Below are positions 59,541 to 64,000 of a DNA stretch of 64,000 nt, one piece after another. Both the position numbers and the translations under genes were made by a program. Origin of the DNA: Xanthomonas arboricola (GTDB taxonomy: Bacteria; Pseudomonadota; Gammaproteobacteria; Xanthomonadales; Xanthomonadaceae); assembly GCF_002940665.1 (NCBI RefSeq), contig NZ_MIGY01000003.1, forward strand, positions 310,001 to 374,000, given 5' to 3'. The stretch's first letter is position 1; each line of letters opens with the position of its first letter. The notes beneath the pieces were generated by a model. That model ran no database searches, was not told where the DNA came from, and saw only the letters and a program-made list of their open reading frames with translations.

Positions 59541-59564
59541 GCTCACTGGGCGGCGCTGTCCGCG

Positions 59565-60530
59565 TCAGTGCGAGTGGCGGTCATGCGAATGCGCGTGACC
59601 ACGATGATCGTCATGCGCGGAGCCCTGCGCGGCCGGCGACGTGCCACACGGTTCGGTGCCGCAATCGCCGCTCTCCACCTGCAGGGTGACGTGGCTGATC
59701 TCGAAGCGCGCGTGCAGCAGCTCGGCAAGGGCGTCGCGCAGGCGGTCGCGGTCGGTGGTTTCGCCGACCACCACGTGTGCGGTGAGCGCGGGGGTACTGG
59801 AGGCCAGTGCCCAGACATGCAGGTCGTGCACGTCTTCGACGCCGGGGTAGCTGGTCAGCGCCTGCTGCACCTGCGGCAGATCGATGCCTTTGGGCACGCC
59901 TTCCAGCAGCACGTTGATCGCCTCGCGCAGCAGCACCCAGGTGCGCGGCAGCACCCACAGGCCGATCAGCACGGCCAGCACCGGGTCGATCCATTGCCAA
60001 CCGGTCCAGCCGATCAGCAGCGCGCCGATGATCACCGCCACCGAGCCGAGCATGTCGCTCCAGACCTCCAGATACGCGCCCTTGACGTTCAGGCTCTCGC
60101 CGCTGCCGGCGTGCAGCAGCTTCATGGCGATCAGATTGATCACCAGGCCGAAGCCGGCGATCAGCAGCATGCCGCTGGAGGAAATATCCTGGGGCGCGCG
60201 AAAGCGTTGCGCGGCTTCCCACAGGATGTAGGCGCCGACTGCGAACAACAGCGCGCCATTGGCCAGCGCGCCGAGCGCCTCCAGACGCACATAGCCATAG
60301 GTGCGACGCGCGTCGGCAGGGCGTCGGCTCAGGCGCACCGCGACCAGCGCGATCATCAGGCCGACGGTGTCGGTGGCCATATGTGCGGCGTCGGACAACA
60401 GCGCCAGGCTGTTGGTGATGAACGCACCGATGACTTCCGCCAGCAGGAACGTGGCGGTGAGTCCCAGTGCCCACCACAGCGGTGTCTCGTGGCGGATGTC
60501 GCTGGGGGCGTGGCTGTGGTCGTGTCCCAT
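59565..60530 (-). CDS. czcD: CzcD-like CDF zinc/cobalt/cadmium exporter
   Basis: A 321-aa CDF transporter with His-rich ends (MGHDHSHAPS and HDDHRGHAHSHDRHSH). There are six transmembrane helices, with metal-site signatures SLALLSDAAHMATDTVGL in TM2 and EVWSDMLGSVAVIIG in TM5. A cytosolic C-terminal domain with DVHDLHVWAL follows. It exports Zn and possibly Co/Cd in exchange for protons. Start ATG 60530; an upstream in-frame ATG at 60560 is possible. It is monocistronic, with a long noncoding region upstream. Confidence 0.94.
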   Translation of the reverse strand: MGHDHSHAPSDIRHETPLWWALGLTATFLLAEVIGAFITNSLALLSDAAHMATDTVGLMIALVAVRLSRRPADARRTYGYVRLEALGALANGALLFAVGAYILWEAAQRFRAPQDISSSGMLLIAGFGLVINLIAMKLLHAGSGESLNVKGAYLEVWSDMLGSVAVIIGALLIGWTGWQWIDPVLAVLIGLWVLPRTWVLLREAINVLLEGVPKGIDLPQVQQALTSYPGVEDVHDLHVWALASSTPALTAHVVVGETTDRDRLRDALAELLHARFEISHVTLQVESGDCGTEPCGTSPAAQGSAHDDHRGHAHSHDRHSH

Positions 60531-60831
60531 GGATGCGGTGGCCTCGTGCAATGCGCGCACCTTAGGCGCACGCGATGGCGGAGACTATTACACCCGGGCG
60601 TGATGACATCACATCACGTGGGCGCGGCGCTGCACGTTACTGCTCAGGCCGGAGTGGCTAGCAAAAACCCTCGAACGCCGTAGCGATGGCGGCAACCTGT
60701 CGGCCACATTCGCCTTCGTTGGCGGGTGGTGTGATGTCGTATTGGCAGTGACATTGCTCGGAAAAAAAGAGGCTGATCAGACCGCAGCTCGTCGGACGGC
60801 CGCGCTGCATGCACTGCCTGCCCCTGCATGC

Positions 60832-60982
60832 AACCATGCGTACCGACCATCGTGACTGGCCCTTGCCCGCCCACCGTCGCGGGACCTTACGCGGCATGGG
60901 TGCCGCGTAAGAACCTACATGGACGTACTTGCAGCGTGTCCTGCGATGGCGGACGGGCAAGGGCTCTGCAGCAAAACCACAG
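60832..60982. repeat. Structured repeat element, copy A
   Basis: A 151-base element, repeated at 61039-61189 with the same length and roughly 85-90% identity by eye. It contains nested inverted repeats: outer CCCTTGCCCG (60860-60869) with CGGGCAAGGG (60954-60963), and an inner perfect 11-bp stem CTTACGCGGCA (60886-60896) with TGCCGCGTAAG (60901-60911) around TGGG. No coding capacity. Confidence 0.85.
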
Positions 60983-61038
60983 CGTCGAGTGCGCGGTGCC
61001 CTCACCGCACCAGACAGTTTGCTGGCCGTCTTACTGAA

Positions 61039-61189
61039 AACCATGCACACCGACCATCGTGACTGGTCCTTGCCCGCCCAACGTCGCGGGACCTTACGCG
61101 GCATGGATGCCGCGTAAGAGCCTACACGGACGTACTTGCGGCGTGTCCCGCGAGGGTGGGCAGGCAAGGGCCCTGCAGCCAAGCCGCAG
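61039..61189. repeat. Structured repeat element, copy B
   Basis: Direct-repeat partner of 60832-60982. The inner stem CTTACGCGGCA (61093-61103) with TGCCGCGTAAG (61108-61118) is fully conserved. The outer stem is shorter: CCTTGCC (61068-61074) pairs with GGCAAGG (61163-61169). Differences between the copies are scattered substitutions, with no net indel. Confidence 0.85.
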
Positions 61190-61303
61190 ATCATCCGCTC
61201 TACAGCCGAGGCCCCCAGTTCGATCAACCCTGCAGACGGAGGCGAATCACCACTCCAGCCGCACCTAGTTGACGATGGGCGTAGACACTTTTGCCAGCCG
61301 CTC

Positions 61304-62191
61304 TCAAACCTTGGCCACCAGCTTGATCACGCTGGAAAAATCCAGCGCGCCGTTGCCGGCCTGGCTGTTCATCGCGTACAGATTGCGCGCCAGCTCGCCG
61401 AGCGGAATCGACACGCCCGCCTGCACTGCGGATTCGGCGACCAGCCCCAGATCCTTGAGCATCAGATCGTTGCCGAAGCCACCGCTGTAACCGCGCGATG
61501 CCGGCGCGTTGGGCAGCACCCCCGGCCACGGATTGCAGACTTCGGTGGCCCAGCTGCGCCCGGTGCTGACCGCCATCATCTGCGACAGCACCGCCGGGTC
61601 CAGCCCTTGCGCAACGCCGAGCGCCAGCGCCTCGCCGGTGACGGCCATGATCACGCCCAACGCCATGTTGTTGCACAGTTTGGCGACCTGGCCGGCGCCA
61701 TTGTCGCCGACGTGGAAGATGTTCTTGCCCATTGCCTGCAACACCGGCCGCGCGCGCTCCAACACCTGCGCGGCGCCGCCGACGATAAACGTCAGGCTGC
61801 CTGCCGCCGCACCCGCCGTCCCGCCGGAGACCGGCGCATCCAGCATCGCCAGGCCACGCGCCTGCGCCTCGGCGGCGAGCTTGCGTGCGCTGGCGGGTGC
61901 GATAGTGCTGCAGTCGATCACCAGGGCAGCGGCGGGAATCTGCGGCAGGATCCCGGCCTCGCCCAGGTAAAGCGCTTCGACGTGGCGGCTGGCCGGCAAC
62001 ATCGAGATCACGATCTCGGCGTCGGCCAGGGTGTCGTGCGCGGAGCTGGCGGCATGCGCGCCGGCTGCTGCGGCGGCGTCCAGTGCGGCAGGCACCAGAT
62101 CGAAGACGCGCAGCTGGTGCCCGGCCTTGATCAGGTTTGCAGCCATCGGCCCGCCCATATTGCCCAGGCCGATAAAGGCGATCTTGCTCAT
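61304..62191 (-). CDS. mmsB: 3-hydroxyisobutyrate dehydrogenase
   Basis: A 295-aa beta-hydroxyacid dehydrogenase. The NAD site is IAFIGLGNMGGPMAANLIKAG (the family signature F-I-G-L-G-N-M-G-x-P-M-A). The substrate site is DAPVSGGTAGAAAGSLTF near 115-133. The catalytic Lys is in GAGQVAKLCNNMAL near 168. The C-terminal part has FGNDLMLKDLGLV. It oxidises 3-hydroxyisobutyrate to methylmalonate semialdehyde in valine breakdown. ATG 62191. It follows the hydrolase and hydratase genes on the same strand, which supply its substrate. Confidence 0.95.
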   Translation of the reverse strand: MSKIAFIGLGNMGGPMAANLIKAGHQLRVFDLVPAALDAAAAAGAHAASSAHDTLADAEIVISMLPASRHVEALYLGEAGILPQIPAAALVIDCSTIAPASARKLAAEAQARGLAMLDAPVSGGTAGAAAGSLTFIVGGAAQVLERARPVLQAMGKNIFHVGDNGAGQVAKLCNNMALGVIMAVTGEALALGVAQGLDPAVLSQMMAVSTGRSWATEVCNPWPGVLPNAPASRGYSGGFGNDLMLKDLGLVAESAVQAGVSIPLGELARNLYAMNSQAGNGALDFSSVIKLVAKV

Positions 62192-62362
62192 GGTGTCGGT
62201 TTCCAGGTTAGAACGATCATCAATAGTTAGGACGGCCATGAACGAGCGGCTGGATCGCAACGCAGCCGTCGCAAACTTCAGGCTTGCCGGTGCCAATGCG
62301 AACCCTGCAATTCCTCCATCGCGTCCGCGTTGCGCTAGCCATCAACCGCATTTGCCAGCCGC

Positions 62363-63550
62363 TCAGCGTTCACCGAGTGCACGTACAGCAAGATCGGCGA
62401 GCGGATGCTGTGCGGCCGGCCAGGGCGATTGGAAAAATCCAGCAGCCCACTGCGCATCCGCCTCTTCCAGCAAGGCGGGTTGCCACTGCGGCTGGCGGTC
62501 CTTGTCGATCAACAGCGCGCGAATGCCTTCGGCAAAGTCGCCATGGGCGGCCGTATGCAGCGCCACCACGTACTCGGTGCGAAAGGTGTCGGCCAGCGTG
62601 CCGATGCCCGGGTGACGTTGCAGCTCCCAGGCCAGGCGCGCCGAGCCAGGGGCGCCGGCTGCCAGCGTTGCACGCGCGGCCTGCAGCCAGGCATCTTCGC
62701 TTTGCAATGCCAGGATTGCAGCGACCACCTCTGGTAGCGTCTGGCCTGCCACCAATTGCGCGATCAGCGCCGCATGCACCTGCAATGGGCCCGGTTCCAG
62801 CGGTTGCGCGATCCCGTGCAGGAACGCGCCGAGCTGGGCGCGATCCTCATCTGCATCGCCAGTCCAGGCATGCGCGCCCAAGGCGTCCAGCACTGCCGCG
62901 TATTGCGCATGCTCCAGGCGGACATCCGCAAGCCCGGCATAGATGGCATCGCTGGCGCCCAGCGGCGCGCCGGTCAGTGCCAGAAACAACCCGGCAGCCT
63001 GCGGCACCCGGCGCAACAGCCAGCTGCCGCCGACATCGGGGAACAGGCCCACGCTGATCTCCGGCATCGCCAGGCGCGAGCGCTCGGTGACCACGCGATG
63101 GCTGGCACCGGACATCAAGCCGATACCGCCGCCCATGACGATGCCATGGCCCCAGCACAGCACCGGTTTGGGATAGGTGTGGATGCGATGGTCGAGCCGA
63201 TATTCCTCTTCGAAGAACGCAGCGGCGTGCGCATTGCCCTGCGGTTGCGCGCGACGCTCCTGCGCATCCGGCACCGCCTCGCGATGCGCGCGCATGCTCT
63301 GGTACAGACCATGCAGATCGCCGCCCGCGCAGAACGCCTTCTCGCCTGCGCCGCGCAACACCACGCAGACAATCTGCGCATCGTCGGCCCAGACACGCAG
63401 CTGCGCATCCAGCAAGCGCGTCATCTGCAAGGACAAACCGTTGAGCGTCCCGGGCGCGTTCAAGGTGGCGATGCCGATGCGATGCCCGTCCGCGCAGTCG
63501 CGTTGTTCGAACAGCACCGGCGCTTCTTCGGTTGGGCTCACATCCAGCAT
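62363..63550 (-). CDS. 3-hydroxyisobutyryl-CoA hydrolase (enoyl-CoA hydratase/isomerase family)
   Basis: A 395-aa crotonase-fold protein with the long form typical of 3-hydroxyisobutyryl-CoA hydrolase. The oxyanion segment is AFCAGGDLHGLYQSM near 70-84, then CWGHGIVMGGGIGLM near 130-144 and the catalytic acidic residue region PEISVGLFPDVGGSWLL near 160-176. It removes CoA from 3-hydroxyisobutyryl-CoA in valine catabolism, just before mmsB. Its start overlaps the upstream enoyl-CoA hydratase stop by one base (TGATG), indicating an operon. Confidence 0.93.
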   Translation of the reverse strand: MLDVSPTEEAPVLFEQRDCADGHRIGIATLNAPGTLNGLSLQMTRLLDAQLRVWADDAQIVCVVLRGAGEKAFCAGGDLHGLYQSMRAHREAVPDAQERRAQPQGNAHAAAFFEEEYRLDHRIHTYPKPVLCWGHGIVMGGGIGLMSGASHRVVTERSRLAMPEISVGLFPDVGGSWLLRRVPQAAGLFLALTGAPLGASDAIYAGLADVRLEHAQYAAVLDALGAHAWTGDADEDRAQLGAFLHGIAQPLEPGPLQVHAALIAQLVAGQTLPEVVAAILALQSEDAWLQAARATLAAGAPGSARLAWELQRHPGIGTLADTFRTEYVVALHTAAHGDFAEGIRALLIDKDRQPQWQPALLEEADAQWAAGFFQSPWPAAQHPLADLAVRALGER

Positions 63551-64000
63551 CAGCCATTGCTCCACTGCGGCGCGCGTTTCTCGAGAAAGGCCGCCACTCC
63601 CTCGGCCTGATCGGCCTGCTCGAACAAGTCGACGAAGGCTTCGCGCTCTGCCACCAGCGCGGCGGCATGCGTACCGTGACGGGTGGACTGCACCAGGCGC
63701 TTGCACGCCGCCACACTGGCTGGACTCTGCTTGCCGGCACGCTGCGCCCAGGCAATGGCCTGCGCGCGCGACTCGCCCTTGCCCACCACCTCTTCCACCA
63801 GGCCGATGCGGTGCGCAGTGGCTGCATCCAGACGCTCGCCCAGCAGGATCATGCGCTTGGCCCAGCCCTCGCCGACCAGGCGCGGCAGGTTCTGGGTGCC
63901 GCCGGCGCATGGCAGCAACCCGACGCTGGCTTCCGGCAAGGCCAGCTGCGCGTGCTGTTCGGCAATGCGCAGGTCGCAGGCCAGCGCGCACTCCAGGCCA
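63550..64000 (-). CDS. Enoyl-CoA hydratase, N-terminus beyond the window
   Basis: The C-terminal 149 or so residues of a crotonase-family hydratase. The frame runs to the window edge on the minus strand. Visible features are GLECALACDLRIAEQHAQLA (oxyanion helix), ALPEASVGLLPCAGGTQNLP (catalytic Glu region) and the tail ending EGVAAFLEKRAPQWSNG. In this operon it probably hydrates methacrylyl-CoA in valine degradation. Overlaps the hydrolase start by one base. Confidence 0.93.
   Translation of the reverse strand, partial: GLECALACDLRIAEQHAQLALPEASVGLLPCAGGTQNLPRLVGEGWAKRMILLGERLDAATAHRIGLVEEVVGKGESRAQAIAWAQRAGKQSPASVAACKRLVQSTRHGTHAAALVAEREAFVDLFEQADQAEGVAAFLEKRAPQWSNG

Larger units (their letters stand above)
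60531..61303. other. 773-base noncoding region with a 151-bp direct repeat
   Basis: No supported gene lies between czcD and mmsB. Frames running through it are interrupted by or built from the repeats. It contains two copies of a structured element (60832-60982 and 61039-61189); the remainder holds the czcD promoter side and shows nothing else recognisable. Confidence 0.6.

Noticed and set aside
60658-61227. 189-aa minus-strand frame across the 151-bp repeats
   Set aside because: Its internal repeats (two copies of AAPMPRKVPRRWAGK-like text) merely translate the DNA repeat. No start signal or domain.

Overview
The window is a high-GC proteobacterial chromosome segment that looks like Xanthomonas or a very close relative (family Lysobacteraceae). 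This rests on gene content and order that I recognise, not on a search: the rpoE-rseA-mucD / lepA-lepB-rnc-era-recO block, a TonB-dependent receptor next to TPR-sulfotransferases, a lipobox-bearing subtilase autotransporter, leucine dehydrogenase, and short heptamer repeats at gene borders. I saw no rRNA or tRNA gene, CRISPR array, insertion sequence or prophage.

Layout. 1-9.6 kb holds stand-alone genes: a secreted protein with an internal duplication, a YjdM zinc-ribbon protein, a CDF transporter, a SlyD-like isomerase, a YegD-type Hsp70, an ECF sigma / anti-sigma / DUF4097 operon, a small MscS channel, a YbiI-type zinc-finger protein and a DUF2789 protein. 9.7-21.5 kb holds a 57-aa DUF1328 membrane protein, a YgjP-like metallopeptidase, a Sel1 / prolyl-hydroxylase fusion, leucine dehydrogenase, the autotransporter, a thiolase, two Ala-rich lipoproteins, a membrane diguanylate cyclase and a bactofilin / zinc-ribbon pair. 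21.8-27.8 kb is a tightly coupled DNA-repair operon (exonuclease, small Arg-rich ORF, ATP-dependent ligase, Lhr-type helicase, phosphoesterase). 27.8-37.6 kb is mostly minus strand: a flavin monooxygenase, a cold-shock protein, purine salvage (thioinosine/thioadenosine phosphorylase, hpt), nagZ, an Fe-S type photolyase with a renalase-like oxidoreductase, a DsbA-type protein, a CYTH protein and rlmD. 37.8-49.7 kb has a response regulator, then recO, era, rnc, DUF4845, lepB, lepA, a foreign AT-rich segment, mucD, rseA and rpoE.

49.8-64 kb carries a FadB-like bifunctional beta-oxidation protein, a TonB receptor, two TPR-sulfotransferases flanking a small secreted protein, a decayed aspartyl/asparaginyl hydroxylase, a CzcD-like transporter, a 0.77-kb noncoding region with a 151-bp direct repeat, and the valine-degradation genes mmsB, 3-hydroxyisobutyryl-CoA hydrolase and an enoyl-CoA hydratase cut by the window end.

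Most unusual parts: (1) the AT-rich insert at about 44.3-46.4 kb between lepA and mucD, coding a GT4-type glycosyltransferase and a 179-aa protein with a Cys-containing tail, with the mucD 3' end also of foreign composition; (2) the Arg-rich ORF joined by 4-nt overlaps to both neighbours in the DNA-repair operon; (3) the TonB receptor / TPR-sulfotransferase / hydroxylase cluster; (4) several dispersed repeat families in the intergenic gaps.
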